DNA of 64,000 bases from JAHJUB01 sp041653615 [NCBI: Candidatus Ratteibacteria bacterium] (GTDB taxonomy: Bacteria; Ratteibacteria; UBA8468; MWAK01). The DNA lies in contig JBAZEZ010000005.1 of NCBI GenBank assembly GCA_041653615.1, positions 28,679 to 92,678 of the forward strand. Reading direction: 5' to 3'. The position numbers were made by a program, and so were the translations under genes. The notes below the pieces were generated by a model that was not told the DNA's origin, ran no database searches, and was given only the letters and a program-made list of their open reading frames with translations. Shown here in pieces: positions 1-8,209 of the stretch (position 1 is the stretch's first letter; every line of letters starts with the position of its first letter).

Positions 1-304
1 CAAAAGAAAAAGGTACTTCAACCAGCAGTTCCGGACGGCCCCGATACCATGATTTCCCGGTTTTTCCGGACAAGAAATAACCGTATCGATACACCAAATC
101 AATCGTTTCCACTCGCGTGCGGGTTTTACCCCAGCCGGGATGTGAAGACCCGTATCCGCCCAGAAATCCCCACTCGCTTTTCGCGTTAAGGTAGCTATCC
201 GGCGCGGATTGAACTTGAGGTTGTTGGGCAAAGAGCGAAAAGGGAAGGAAAAGAAAGAGAAAGAAAAAAACCTGGATTTTGGAAAAGTTAATTTGCCTGC
301 CCAT
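1..304 (-). pseudogene. Partial acyloxyacyl hydrolase / PagL-like lipid A deacylase, frameshifted in the signal peptide
   Basis: The minus strand is open from about 287 to the window edge and encodes a signal-peptide-like stretch ending in SLFAQQ, followed by EWGFLGGYGSSHPGWG, VETIDLVYRYGYFLSG and GKSWYRGRPELLVEVPF. The order GGYG, VET-D, YRYGYFL and WYRGRPELL resembles the PagL-like acyloxyacyl hydrolase family of outer-membrane lipid A deacylases. That frame has no start codon. The only ATG with a matching hydrophobic leader (at 304, MGRQINFSKIQVFF) is in another frame, and the two join across a run of seven A at 264-270, so one base appears to be missing there. The C-terminal catalytic His/Ser lie outside the window. 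A sequencing error or a phase-variable tract could both explain this. Confidence 0.5.
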
Positions 305-337
305 TTTTTTTAAAAATCCACCGTTTAAGATTTAAAA

Positions 338-1456
338 TTATAAAGCCGGATTTTTAAGAATAACCTCGCCGGAATCAATCAAACTTATCATTGCCTCCGT
401 TGCTTTTCTGCCAAACTGGCGGTCTGTATTTTTCCGGAGTTGTCGCTTGGCCTCTTTCAGGGTCAGCGCGTTTCGGTAAGCGCGCGGGGAGGTCATGGCA
501 TCAAAGGCATCCGATACGGCCATTATCTGGACCAGGGGAGGTATGGAATCCCCTTTTAAACCATCGGGATAGCCTTTGCCGTCTACTCTTTCGTGGTGGT
601 GTTTTATTAAGGGGATTCCCGAGGCCAGTCCGTCAAAGGGTAAAATCATTCTTGAGCCGATTACCGGGTGCTGTTTGATAGCATCCCACTCTTCTTTGTT
701 CAATTTGCCCGGTTTGTTAAGGATGGAATTGTCTACGATAATTTTTCCGATGTCATGGAGAATGCTGAAGTCTGATAAAATCTGAATCTCGGTTTTGGAC
801 ATCTTTAATTTTTCCGCCATCTTAATCGCGTATTCTCTTACCCTTTCCGAATGACCCCGGGTATAAGGGTCTTTTTCTTCCAGAGCCACAATAAGGGCTT
901 TCGCGATATCCAGGTAACTGCGGCCAAGTTGGTAATTCAGCGTATGGGTAGTCAGGAAAGTAGCCAGGAAATTAGAAAAAATGGAAAAAAACTCGATTTC
1001 CTCCCGGCTGAATTTTCTCGGTTTCGGAAAATAAATGCTGCAAACGCCCAACTTGCTTTCCGAAGTAACCAAAGGCGTTGAGAGTAGCGAACCAACGCCT
1101 TCTTTTAGCGCGTATTCCGGCGAGTGGTAGCGGTTATTGATTCGCAGGTCTTCTACGGCGTAAACTTTTTCTTTTTCATAGGCAAGTCCGGCAATGCTTG
1201 TGCCGACCGGCAGAGAGGGTTTTTCGTGTTGGTATTTTTTACTTACGCCGTAATTTGCTTTCAAAATAAGGTTCCCGGACAATTTATCGAAAAGCCGGAC
1301 ATTACAGGCTTTAGCGTTCATCAGTTTAACTATCTTTTCCAGGGTATAGTTTAACACGCTTTCCGGATTTTGGTGCATATTTTGACAAAGATATTTACAA
1401 ATATCGTTAAGCATAAGAAGGAGATTGGAAATCTTAGGATGAACCTTCCGTTTCAT
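338..1456 (-). CDS. GAF-HD-GYP domain protein (probable cyclic-di-GMP phosphodiesterase)
   Basis: The 372-residue protein has an N-terminal GAF-like sensor (about 33-170) and a C-terminal HD-GYP hydrolase domain (about 185-365). The metal-binding HD is in ILHDIGK near residue 234 and the GYP signature is in HHHERVDGKGYPDG near 286-299. The family hydrolyses cyclic di-GMP, so this is probably a cytosolic signal-responsive phosphodiesterase. The open frame extends 59 codons further upstream, but I chose the ATG at 1456 because GGAGG lies 6 nt before it and the alignable sequence begins there; the upstream part looks like leader. It is transcribed divergently from the thi4 unit. The ligand of the GAF domain cannot be told. 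No transmembrane segment is visible. Confidence 0.88.
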   Translation of the reverse strand: MKRKVHPKISNLLLMLNDICKYLCQNMHQNPESVLNYTLEKIVKLMNAKACNVRLFDKLSGNLILKANYGVSKKYQHEKPSLPVGTSIAGLAYEKEKVYAVEDLRINNRYHSPEYALKEGVGSLLSTPLVTSESKLGVCSIYFPKPRKFSREEIEFFSIFSNFLATFLTTHTLNYQLGRSYLDIAKALIVALEEKDPYTRGHSERVREYAIKMAEKLKMSKTEIQILSDFSILHDIGKIIVDNSILNKPGKLNKEEWDAIKQHPVIGSRMILPFDGLASGIPLIKHHHERVDGKGYPDGLKGDSIPPLVQIMAVSDAFDAMTSPRAYRNALTLKEAKRQLRKNTDRQFGRKATEAMISLIDSGEVILKNPAL

Positions 1457-1732
1457 TAGCAGCCTCCGCTGGAAATACAAAGGAATTACTGCCGTGCAAT
1501 CGCGAGATAAAGTTCTGGTTGTGGATAGCTTACAATTTATAAGGTGCAATTTTTCTGCCATGTTTCTGGTTTCAAGTTTTCGTATTATAAATTGTCTGAA
1601 ATCTATTGATATATAAAGGGATATGTAAATCACTGTTCACTTTTGTTAAGGCATTTTTTGTTCAAGTATTGGTACAAATTTGTGCAGTATGTACAAATTG
1701 GAACGCATGTTTGATTTTTCTTTGATAACATT

Positions 1733-1762
1733 TTGACAAAAACAGCGTATTTATGTTCTAAT
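1733..1762 (+). promoter_or_regulatory. Probable sigma70 promoter of the thi4 riboswitch unit
   Basis: TTGACA at 1733-1738 and TCTAAT at 1757-1762 are separated by 18 nt. Transcription would start near 1769, about 12 nt before the TPP riboswitch, which is the expected geometry. Confidence 0.6.
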
Positions 1763-1780
1763 ATTGGAAACGTTGCAATA

Positions 1781-1866
1781 CGGGGAGGTCGTAAAAGCGG
1801 CCTGAGAGTTTCGAGAAACCATCGGATAACCCGCGGAACCTGATCTGGATAATGCCAGCGTAGGGA
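1781..1866 (+). promoter_or_regulatory. TPP riboswitch (THI element) upstream of thi4 copy 1
   Basis: The conserved TPP aptamer blocks are visible: GGGGAGGTC near the 5' side, CTGAGAG at 1802, ACCTGATCTGGATAATGCC at about 1838-1856, and the closing GCGTAGGGA. It precedes an intrinsic terminator (1887-1919) and then thi4, so it most likely shuts off transcription when thiamin pyrophosphate is bound. Its core is very close to that of the second copy at 32671-32755, including the shared GGGGAGGTCGTAA. Confidence 0.93.
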
Positions 1867-1886
1867 AAAAAGTTCAGATGTTAATG

Positions 1887-1919
1887 AGCCCCTATGCGCC
1901 TGGTATACGGGCTTTTTTT
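1887..1919 (+). terminator. Riboswitch expression-platform terminator
   Basis: AGCCC (1887-1891) pairs with GGGCT (1909-1913); the inner TAT and ATA also pair across one C-C mismatch, and a T run follows (1913-1919). It lies 20 nt after the TPP aptamer, so it is the likely off-state of the switch. Confidence 0.75.
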
Positions 1920-1929
1920 ATTGGTATAA

Positions 1930-2042
1930 AGCCCGCCTTCGCAAAGCAGACACCTCGTTATCAGGCGGCTTCGCCGCCACAAGGTGTCCCTGCTACGGTT
2001 TTACCCGTCGAAGCTTCAGTGAAGGAGGGCGGGCAAAGGAGG
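1930..2042 (+). repeat. Start-proximal hairpin repeat, family A, copy 1
   Basis: The left end GCCCGCCTTCGC (1931-) is mirrored by GAAGGAGGGCGGGC at about 2021-2034. Inside are paired ACACCT/AGGTGT arms and a GGCGGC-TTC-GCCGCC hairpin. The copy ends at the Shine-Dalgarno AAAGGAGG before the thi4 ATG (2049). It is longer than the other copies because of an insertion after TGCTACGG. Confidence 0.8.
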
Positions 2043-2048
2043 AAACGC

Positions 2049-2855
2049 ATGCAACTGGATGAGATTAAGATTTCTAAGGCTATCATTGAGTCGTTTAACA
2101 AAAAACTGGTAGCCGCGTTGGATGTTGACGTGGCAATTGTCGGGGCGGGTCCGGCCGGCATGGTCTGCGGCTATTATCTGGCTAAAGCTGGAATAAAAGT
2201 AGTGCTTTTTGAAAGAAAACTTTCCGTCGGAGGCGGGATGTGGGGCGGCGGCATAATGTTCAACGAAATCGTGGTTCAAGACGCGGGCAAGAGAATTTTA
2301 GATGAATTTGGTATCAAGAGCACCCGTTACGAAAAGGGCTATTATTTGGCTGATTCCGTCGAGTCGGTTTCAACTCTCTGCTCCAAGGCGGTAAAAGCGG
2401 GGTTAAAAATTTTCAACCTTATCAGCGTTGAAGATGTAATGGTGCGTGATAAAAGAGTGGCGGGCTTGGTATTAAATTGGACAGCGGTTGAAATGGCTAA
2501 TCTGCACGTTGACCCGATTACCATGCGCGCCAAATTCGTGGTAGACGCCACCGGACATCCGGCAGAAGTGGCGCGTATTGTCGAGCGAAAATCCGGTATC
2601 CGGCTTAAGACAAAAACAGGGAAGACCATGGGTGAACAATCCATGTGGGCACAGGTGGGAGAAGATATAATTGTGAATAATTCCAAAGAAATCTGCCCCG
2701 GCCTGTATGCTTGCGGCATGTGCGCGAACGCGGTATTCGGCGGTCCGCGCATGGGTCCCATCTTCGGCGGAATGCTTCTGGCGGGAGAAAAAGTCGCCAA
2801 AGATTTGATTAAAAGACTTTCAAGTTCAATCGACAAGGCGCGCCGTATCGGGTGA
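2049..2855 (+). CDS. thi4: Thi4-type thiazole synthase, His-type (sulfide-dependent class)
   Basis: This 268-residue protein has an N-terminal dinucleotide-binding motif (VGAGPAG, about 31-37), GGGMWGGG near 61-68 and a C-terminal [12 protein letters not shown]. The family makes the thiamin thiazole precursor from NAD and glycine. Yeast Thi4 gives up the sulfur of an active-site cysteine; this protein has His153 (LHVDP) at that position, as in methanogen enzymes that use free sulfide, which suggests a catalytic, sulfide-using enzyme. The start at 2049 is chosen because AGGAGG lies 7 nt upstream and an upstream in-frame extension would run through the riboswitch terminator and repeat. It is controlled by a TPP riboswitch. 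The stop overlaps the next start (TGATG). Confidence 0.92.
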   Translation: MQLDEIKISKAIIESFNKKLVAALDVDVAIVGAGPAGMVCGYYLAKAGIKVVLFERKLSVGGGMWGGGIMFNEIVVQDAGKRILDEFGIKSTRYEKGYYLADSVESVSTLCSKAVKAGLKIFNLISVEDVMVRDKRVAGLVLNWTAVEMANLHVDPITMRAKFVVDATGHPAEVARIVERKSGIRLKTKTGKTMGEQSMWAQVGEDIIVNNSKEICPGLYACGMCANAVFGGPRMGPIFGGMLLAGEKVAKDLIKRLSSSIDKARRIG

Positions 2856-3571
2856 TGATTAGAAATAGAAAAAGACCCCTGTCCCGGTCGGCGTTTACGC
2901 TGATTGAACTATTGGTGACGATTGCTATAATCGGAATACTCGCGGCGTTGCTGCTGCCGGTTTTAGGGAGTGCCAGGGAAAGAGCAAAACAGACGGTTTG
3001 CGCCAGCAACCTCAAACAGATAGGGATGGCGTTTTACATGTATCTGAATGATTACGACGGCTTTTTCCCTTGCGCCGGCGACCCAATAAGCTCAAGCCCC
3101 GCTTACTGGTTATGGATGGGGCGGGGCTGGAAAAGTTTTGTCGCTCCCTACATCGGGAGTTCAGTTTCCGTCCGGAATCCCGGTGTTTTATTCTGTTTTT
3201 CAGACCGGACCGCGGCCGCGAACTGGGATTCAACCTCTTACGCCTATTCCTTATCTTTTTACCACTCCCCCGAGCAGATTAACACAATGACCGATGCAAG
3301 TTATACTTATGATGCAGGCAAGATTACCCCGACCATTCCCCAGAAAGAAGGCAGAGTCAGGTATCCCGACAAAAAGGTACTGGTAGGCGAATGGCTTGAC
3401 AACCACACCGGCGGAAACAACAACTGGTGGTCCTGGGGCGGGGGGAGGAATTACCTTTTTGTTGACGGGCACGTAGAATTCATCAAAGCGAGTAACATTA
3501 TACCGGCAAACGATAACCTGCCCGATGTTAATCTCACCGTAGACGGTATTGAAGGGAAGGATGTGAATTAA
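2855..3571 (+). CDS. Type IV pilin-like (pseudopilin) protein with Hx9DG-type C-terminus
   Basis: The protein begins with a short basic leader and the prepilin signal [22 protein letters not shown], the classic peptidase site followed by one hydrophobic helix. A C-terminal [12 protein letters not shown] element is the Hx9DG-like signature seen in the large DUF1559-type pseudopilin families of Planctomycetes, Verrucomicrobia and related lineages. The mature part is rich in Trp, Tyr and Gly and should be extracytoplasmic. The ATG at 2855 shares one base with the thi4 stop (TGATG), so translation is probably coupled, although no functional tie to thiamin is evident. A GTG at 2852 is an alternative start. 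No other pilus-assembly gene is adjacent; a PilB/PilT-like ATPase lies far away at 41.9 kb. Confidence 0.8.
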   Translation: MIRNRKRPLSRSAFTLIELLVTIAIIGILAALLLPVLGSARERAKQTVCASNLKQIGMAFYMYLNDYDGFFPCAGDPISSSPAYWLWMGRGWKSFVAPYIGSSVSVRNPGVLFCFSDRTAAANWDSTSYAYSLSFYHSPEQINTMTDASYTYDAGKITPTIPQKEGRVRYPDKKVLVGEWLDNHTGGNNNWWSWGGGRNYLFVDGHVEFIKASNIIPANDNLPDVNLTVDGIEGKDVN

Positions 3572-3600
3572 GGGTTTTTTTGGTATAATGATGTAAAGAT

Positions 3601-4014
3601 ATGAAACTTTGCAGCGCGTGTTTATTGGGAATAAGCTGTCGGCACGACGGCAAGAGCAAAACAAACAAGAAAATTATCAAACTTTCCGAAAAAGAGAACT
3701 TAATTCCTGTCTGCCCGGAACAGTTAGGGGGCCTGCCGACACCCAGAAAATCTTCAGAGCAAAAAGGGAGCAAAGTAATCACCGAATCCGGCCGGGATGT
3801 TACCGGGAATTTCAAGAGAGGCGCGAACGAAGTTTTAAAAGTAGCCAAATTATTCGGCGTTCAAGAAGCAATCTTAAAACAAAACAGCCCTTCCTGCGGC
3901 TGTGGAAAAATCCTGGACGGTTCTTTTTCGGGTAGAATCATCAAAGGAGATGGAGTTACCGCCGTTTTGCTGAAAAAGAACGGAATTAAGGTTTTGACCG
4001 AGGATGGTTTTTAG
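3601..4014 (+). CDS. DUF523 family protein
   Basis: This 137-residue cysteine-rich protein carries the DUF523 hallmarks: an N-terminal CSACLLGISCRHDGKS (Cys4, Cys7, Cys13), CPEQLGGLPTPR, and SPSCGCGKI near 97-105. The function of the family is unknown; conserved cysteines suggest metal or Fe-S binding, which is inference. TATAAT at 3584-3589 lies 11 nt before the ATG and no Shine-Dalgarno is visible, so the mRNA may be nearly leaderless. Length matches the short form of the family. Confidence 0.85.
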   Translation: MKLCSACLLGISCRHDGKSKTNKKIIKLSEKENLIPVCPEQLGGLPTPRKSSEQKGSKVITESGRDVTGNFKRGANEVLKVAKLFGVQEAILKQNSPSCGCGKILDGSFSGRIIKGDGVTAVLLKKNGIKVLTEDGF

Positions 4015-4061
4015 CGTTGTTGAAACTCCGCCCGGAAGGCGTGTTATAATAAAAGTTAAAG

Positions 4062-4187
4062 ATGAGTTCAAAATCGGGAAGCGGAAACGATTTCCTTGGT
4101 TGCCTGTTCTGGTTTGTCTGCCTTTTTCTGGCCATATTTATCCCCCTGATGATAATTACCCATCACCATCATCGGTGGCATTTTTAA
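4062..4187 (+). CDS. Small membrane protein with His-rich tail (hypothetical)
   Basis: A 41-codon frame encodes a short polar N-terminus, one strongly hydrophobic segment (about residues 11-33, LGCLFWFVCLFLAIFIPLMI) and the tail THHHHRWHF. TATAAT at 4045-4050 stands 11 nt before the ATG. The combination of promoter-like box, single helix and histidine cluster suggests a real small membrane peptide, possibly metal-binding, but I recognise no family. It could also be a chance frame. Confidence 0.4.
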   Translation: MSSKSGSGNDFLGCLFWFVCLFLAIFIPLMIITHHHHRWHF

Positions 4188-4202
4188 TACGGCTCATTTT
4201 CG

Positions 4203-4499
4203 ATGTCAACAATTGACATAACCGTTGCCCACTGCTTTTCCCAGGACGAAGCCCTCCGGCGCACTCGCGGCTTATTGGAAAGAATACAAAAACAATTTGC
4301 CGGTGCAATTAACGACCTTCAACAGGAATGGAATGGAAACACCGGCACGTTCGGTTTTTCCGTGATGGGGTTGTCCATATCCGGAAAACTGTACGTGGAG
4401 CCGTCCGAAGTAAAACTTACAGCCGACCTTCCTTTCGCGGCGGTCTTCTTTAAAGATAAAATTGAGTCGGTTATCCGGGAACAGTTGGAGAATTTATAA
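4203..4499 (+). CDS. Polyhydroxyalkanoic acid system (PHA_gran_rgn) family protein
   Basis: The 98-residue protein resembles the PHA granule-region family: ITVAHCFSQDEALRRTRGLLERI at the N-terminus, a central FSVMGLSISGKLYVEPSEVKL strand-rich part, and a closing LPFAAVFFKDKIESVIREQLENL. The family name comes from its gene neighbourhood in PHA producers; its biochemical role is not established, and no PHA synthase is seen nearby. It is a small soluble protein of normal family length. Confidence 0.75.
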   Translation: MSTIDITVAHCFSQDEALRRTRGLLERIQKQFAGAINDLQQEWNGNTGTFGFSVMGLSISGKLYVEPSEVKLTADLPFAAVFFKDKIESVIREQLENL

Positions 4500-4517
4500 A
4501 CAGTACTCCGTGACGAC

Positions 4518-4553
4518 TGTCATTGCGAGGAGCGAAGCAACGTGGCAATCCCA
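4518..4553. repeat. Short interspersed repeat of the TGTCATTGCGAGG type
   Basis: TGTCATTGCGAGGAGCGAAG with GTGGCAATCC is a widespread palindromic intergenic element type. Here it abuts the 5' end of a truncated flavodoxin-family gene. Confidence 0.6.
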
Positions 4554-4787
4554 ACCTTGGAAAACGGGTTCTTTACCAGAATCTTCGGTTCCGGCGAGAC
4601 GCTTTTAAGCTTTGATACTTATCAGTTTAAAGATTACTCCAAGGTGGTTGCAACCAGATTTAACCCGGAAGAGAAGTTAAAAAGGCGGAAAGAGGTATTC
4701 CCCAAGGATTGCCAGAAAGCCTTTGAAATGGGCGCTTGCTTTGCAAAGAGGAATGGATTCATGGATTTAAGAAGCTTAAAAAGTTAA
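4542..4787 (+). pseudogene. C-terminal remnant of a flavodoxin-like NAD(P)H-dependent oxidoreductase
   Basis: The 81-codon frame reads FGSGETLLSFDTYQFKDY, ATRFNPEEKLKRRKEVFP and KDCQKAFEMGACFAKR. This pattern, especially FP-DCQKAFEMG, matches the extreme C-terminus of flavodoxin-family NAD(P)H-dependent oxidoreductases, whose N-terminal FMN-binding part is missing. The frame begins with a GTG inside an interspersed repeat, so the upstream part of the gene seems to have been lost at or near that repeat. I regard it as a decaying fragment rather than a functional gene. Confidence 0.6.
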
Positions 4788-4849
4788 GGGACAATAAACA
4801 AGAAGTGATCGTAATTATTCCCTTTCTATAGGTGAAAGTGGAGGTAGAT

Positions 4850-5350
4850 ATGGAAAACGGCTTTCGATTATTATTCCAGTTTTTAGCGGCTTTAGCAACT
4901 ACCTTGGCTGCCGTTGCGGCTTGGCAAGCAACAAGGGAAACTCAAAAAAAGACCGCTGCTGACATATTAATGAAGATTACAGACGCGTATGCATCTCCTG
5001 AAATGTTAACCGGCATGAAGCTTTTAAGTGAATGGCAAAAAAACCACGGTGAAAATTTTGCCAAGGTCTTTGGCGAATTACGGAGAAGTAATTATGATGA
5101 AATTGAGCAAATCGATAAAGCGAGAAGGCGGTTTTCCCATTATTTTCATCAGATTAGATTATTATTGGAATGTGGTTATGTAGATAAATTTTTTGTAAAG
5201 AAAACCGTGTCAAAAGAACAAGTAGAGTTTCTGCTACGAATTATAGAACCATTAGGAAAAAGCTTAAATCCTGACTATGACCAGACCACTTTTAGGACTG
5301 TTGAGGCGATATTTTCGAAGGAAAAAATACTGAAATATATGGGTACATAG
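4850..5350 (+). CDS. Membrane-anchored hypothetical protein (DUF4760-like)
   Basis: The 166-residue protein has one N-terminal transmembrane helix (about 5-25, LLFQFLAALATTLAAVAAW), then a predominantly helical cytosolic domain with KKTAADILMKITDAYASPEM and RRRFSHYFHQIRLLLECGYVD. This layout (short N-terminus, helix, QATRETQ, then a helical part ending near an F-T-E-IF motif) is common in DUF4760-like proteins of unknown function. The ATG at 4850 is preferred over a GTG at 4832 because GGAGG lies 5 nt before it. Base composition is AT-richer than the flanks, as in the two following HNH genes, suggesting an acquired patch. Confidence 0.6.
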   Translation: MENGFRLLFQFLAALATTLAAVAAWQATRETQKKTAADILMKITDAYASPEMLTGMKLLSEWQKNHGENFAKVFGELRRSNYDEIEQIDKARRRFSHYFHQIRLLLECGYVDKFFVKKTVSKEQVEFLLRIIEPLGKSLNPDYDQTTFRTVEAIFSKEKILKYMGT

Positions 5351-5623
5351 ACAGCATTTTTTCGGTTTATGTTATTCTTTAGTTAATTTTTGACCTTCAC
5401 CGAAAACTTAGTTTGGAACAGTTCAGATTGATCTTTGAACGCAGAGAAGAAGTATAATTTGAAAGGTAGAAACATTAACAAGAAAAACAGTCTGGATCAG
5501 TATCAAATCGCAAACCAGGAATTAGGTTAATTTGCCCAAAAAGGTTTAAAGACATCAAAGTTTCTGATCTTAATGTAAATTCAAAACCGTGATTATAGAA
5601 AAGCGTAGATATTTGACTGAATT

Positions 5624-6550
5624 ATGAATATTTGGCGATTGAACGTAAGAGAGACCCAAATTGAAGAGTGTATAAGAAATCGAAGATTTGCTTTTGATAC
5701 TCGTCCCAGAAACCCGGAAATCCACAGAGGAGACGTTCTTCTCCTGCAATTAGTATTAGCCGACGCTAAGAAATTCGGTAAGGAAAGTAACAGAATCGAA
5801 TTTGTTCTGATATTTGATCACTACGAAGAGGATCATGATGGAACAGCAAGCGCTTATTATTGGCCAAGGGCAGGTAAGACATGGCGCTGGATACTTTTCT
5901 GCAGTGATGTTGTACCAACCATCCCTTTTTCTCTAGAAAAACTTTCTGTTTCTGCCAACTATTTTGGTCAAACAAACCCCGTCCGGATTTTAGAAAAGGA
6001 TGTAAGCAAAATTATCCCGTATTTATTGCGCTACGCGGCCCGGCCTATAGAAGAGATCGGAAAGAAGATACACAACATTGTTGTGCATGACGCTGCGGCC
6101 GAGTCTAAGCTTTGGGCTTTGCTGCGAAATAACGATAGGATAGTTGAAGACTTCCCGGACCAGGTTGAATGGGTCACTGTTATCGAGCGGAAAGAGATAA
6201 GGCGAAATCCGGAACTCCCTATTGCACTTAAAGAGCTCTACGATTACAAGTGTCAAGTTTGCAAGGAAGATTTTAAAGGTAAACCTTATTCAGAAACCCA
6301 TCACGTTATATGGCTCTCGCGCGGCGGGGTTGACCACAGTAATAATCTAATTGTAGTCTGTCCCAACCACCATAGAATCATACACGAAACCAAGCCCGAC
6401 TTTGACAGGCACAATCTCGCTTTTGTTTATCCGAATGGTTTTCAGGAACATCTTAAACTTAAGGACCACCTTAAGGATCCGGGTTTGCTGCAGAAGATTA
6501 TTGAATGGTCGTCGAAGCGTAATAAAGTAATAGGGAAAGAAAAGACGTGA
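5624..6550 (+). CDS. HNH endonuclease with an N-terminal putative DNA-reading domain
   Basis: The 308-residue protein ends in a zinc-type HNH nuclease (about 203-250): CQVCKEDF, ETHHVIWLSRGGVDHSNNLIVVCPNHH and IIHE, with both CxxC pairs and the catalytic His cluster present. The first 150 residues (WRLNVRETQIEECI, RGDVLLLQLV, PRAGKTWRWILF) are not a known nuclease part; the RGD-LLLQ segment recalls EVE/PUA-like domains that read modified bases, which is a guess. It sits next to a second HNH gene in an AT-rich patch, consistent with defence or mobile DNA. No Shine-Dalgarno is evident. Confidence 0.7.
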   Translation: MNIWRLNVRETQIEECIRNRRFAFDTRPRNPEIHRGDVLLLQLVLADAKKFGKESNRIEFVLIFDHYEEDHDGTASAYYWPRAGKTWRWILFCSDVVPTIPFSLEKLSVSANYFGQTNPVRILEKDVSKIIPYLLRYAARPIEEIGKKIHNIVVHDAAAESKLWALLRNNDRIVEDFPDQVEWVTVIERKEIRRNPELPIALKELYDYKCQVCKEDFKGKPYSETHHVIWLSRGGVDHSNNLIVVCPNHHRIIHETKPDFDRHNLAFVYPNGFQEHLKLKDHLKDPGLLQKIIEWSSKRNKVIGKEKT

Positions 6551-6565
6551 ACGGGTTGGTAATTC

Positions 6566-7521
6566 ATGTTCCCGAGTGAATTTCTTATACCGGCGAAATA
6601 TATGGATGATAACAAAGTAAGGCTCGCGGCGTTCAATTGGTTGGAAAAACAGGTAAAGATTCACGGAGATACGCTTCCGCGGCAACTCTTAGTGGATGGT
6701 TTTGTTCTTGATGGTCAACGAGTTCCTTTGGTGTCGGTCCAGGGTATATTTAGACCAAAGATTTTATCGGAGATTCCCATATCAATTACAACAACAGCTA
6801 AAGGACCTTACAAAGATCGGATGAGTTCGGAAGGTCATATCATTTATAGTTACCGCGGTACTAATCTGCAGCACCCTGAAAATATCGGTCTTCGCAAAGC
6901 CTTGGAGCGCGGAATTCCCCTTATATATTTCCATGGGCTTATTCCCGGGAAATATTTTGCGGCTTGGCCTGTTTATATTGTCGGTGATAATCCGCACGAT
7001 TTGGAGTTCAGTGTTCTTGTGGATGACAAAATTTATATTAATAGAACAAATATCGTAAGAATAGGCGAAAATCTTTTAGTTCGCGACCAAGAAGAAGAGG
7101 GAAGGAGAGAATACATCACGACCATGGTAAGACAGCGCTTGCACCAGCGTGGGTTTCGGGAGCGCGTGCTTGAAGCATATCATAACCAGTGTGCCATGTG
7201 TCATCTGCGTCATGTTGAACTTCTGGACGCTGCGCATATTATTTCCGACGGGGAACCGGGAGGCGAACCCGTGGTGAGTACGGAATATCTCTATGCAAAT
7301 TGCACCATGCAGTATTTGATAACTTTTTCCTCGGCGTTCGACCCGATTTTGTCATAGAGGTTAGAAAGGACATTCTTGACGAAGAAGATGGACCGATGCT
7401 TATGCATGGACTAAAGGGTCTTCACGGAAATTATCTTTGGACACCAAAGTCTTTAGATGTTAAGCCCAGCATTGTAAATCTTAAGATCAGGTATGAGAGG
7501 TTTATAATAGGACCGAATTAG
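6566..7521 (+). pseudogene. HNH endonuclease gene broken by a one-base deletion
   Basis: The first frame (6566 on) encodes a 190-residue uncharacterised domain and then FRERVLEAYHNQCAMCHLRHVELLDAAHI and EPVVS. After AGT (7277-7279) the continuation is only found in the next frame: NGISLCKLHHAVFDN (if one A is restored at 7280), then RPDFVIEVRKDIL, DGPMLMHGL and RYERF, which is exactly how this HNH family continues. The uncorrected frame ends in an unrelated tail at 7357. The catalytic LHHAVFDN is therefore out of frame. Either the nuclease is inactivated or the assembly has an error. Confidence 0.8.
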
Positions 7522-7545
7522 ACCCTGAATTTTCTTTTGGCTATT

Positions 7546-8043
7546 TTATGGGTAGTTTAACTGGCAGGCGGGTTTAATGCCGCGTTTTTCGTAATACTGC
7601 TGGTGGTACTCTTCGGCCGGGTAGAATTCCTGCGCGGGAACGATTTTTGTGACTATCGGGCTCTTAAACTTTCCTGATTTTTCAAGTTTTTGTTTAGATA
7701 ACTGAGCTATTTTTTCCTGTTCCGGAGTATGGTAGAAGATGACGGAATGGTATTGCGGCCCCATATCCGGGCCCTGGCGGTTTGGGGTGGTTGGGTCGTG
7801 CATTTTCCAGAAGAGGTCCAGGAGTTGCTGGTAAGATACTTGGCTTGGGTCGTATTCCAACTGCACAACCTCCGCGTGTCCGGTCTTTTTGGTTGAGACC
7901 TCTTCGTAGGTGGGATTTTTCAGGGTTCCGCCCATGAAGCCGACCGTAGTTTTGACCACCCCTTTTAATTGGCGGAACGTTGATTCCGTACCCCAAAAGC
8001 AGCCGGAGCCGAAAGTTGCCGTTTCAAAAGGCGCCGATTTCAT
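7546..8043 (-). CDS. msrA: Peptide-methionine (S)-S-oxide reductase MsrA
   Basis: The 165-residue protein has the MsrA active-site motif GSGCFWGTE (nucleophile Cys near residue 15) and the conserved [35 protein letters not shown] and [12 protein letters not shown] blocks. MsrA reduces the S-form of methionine sulfoxide in proteins and free methionine in the cytosol, using thioredoxin. The length is typical. TATACT ends 7 nt before the ATG on the minus strand and no Shine-Dalgarno is visible, so the transcript may start at the ATG. Confidence 0.96.
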   Translation of the reverse strand: MKSAPFETATFGSGCFWGTESTFRQLKGVVKTTVGFMGGTLKNPTYEEVSTKKTGHAEVVQLEYDPSQVSYQQLLDLFWKMHDPTTPNRQGPDMGPQYHSVIFYHTPEQEKIAQLSKQKLEKSGKFKSPIVTKIVPAQEFYPAEEYHQQYYEKRGIKPACQLNYP

Positions 8044-8081
8044 ATCTGACAGTATAACATGAAGCTATATTTTTACGGAAC

Positions 8082-8113
8082 TGGATTCCCGCTTAAAACA
8101 TGCGGGAATGACA
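8082..8113. repeat. Short palindromic repeat (GGATTCCCGC / GCGGGAATGACA)
   Basis: TGGATTCCCGC at 8082 and GCGGGAATGACA at 8102 form a hairpin. The same element in the other orientation is at 62283-62314. It lies between msrA and the ABC operon. Confidence 0.7.
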
Positions 8114-8209
8114 TGATTTGTTTGCAGGAATGACAGCATTTGCCGGACAAGTGAGTTTGGGGGAAAGTATGATAAAATATGCGGTAATAACAGAGTATTT
8201 ACATAGCGT

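Noticed and set aside
1878-2048. An upstream in-frame extension of thi4-1
   Set aside because: It would translate the riboswitch terminator and the repeat; the SD-supported ATG at 2049 agrees with the family N-terminus.
4004-4216. A 70-codon frame overlapping the DUF523 stop
   Set aside because: It is out of frame with the small ORF at 4062, has no family similarity and crosses a likely promoter.
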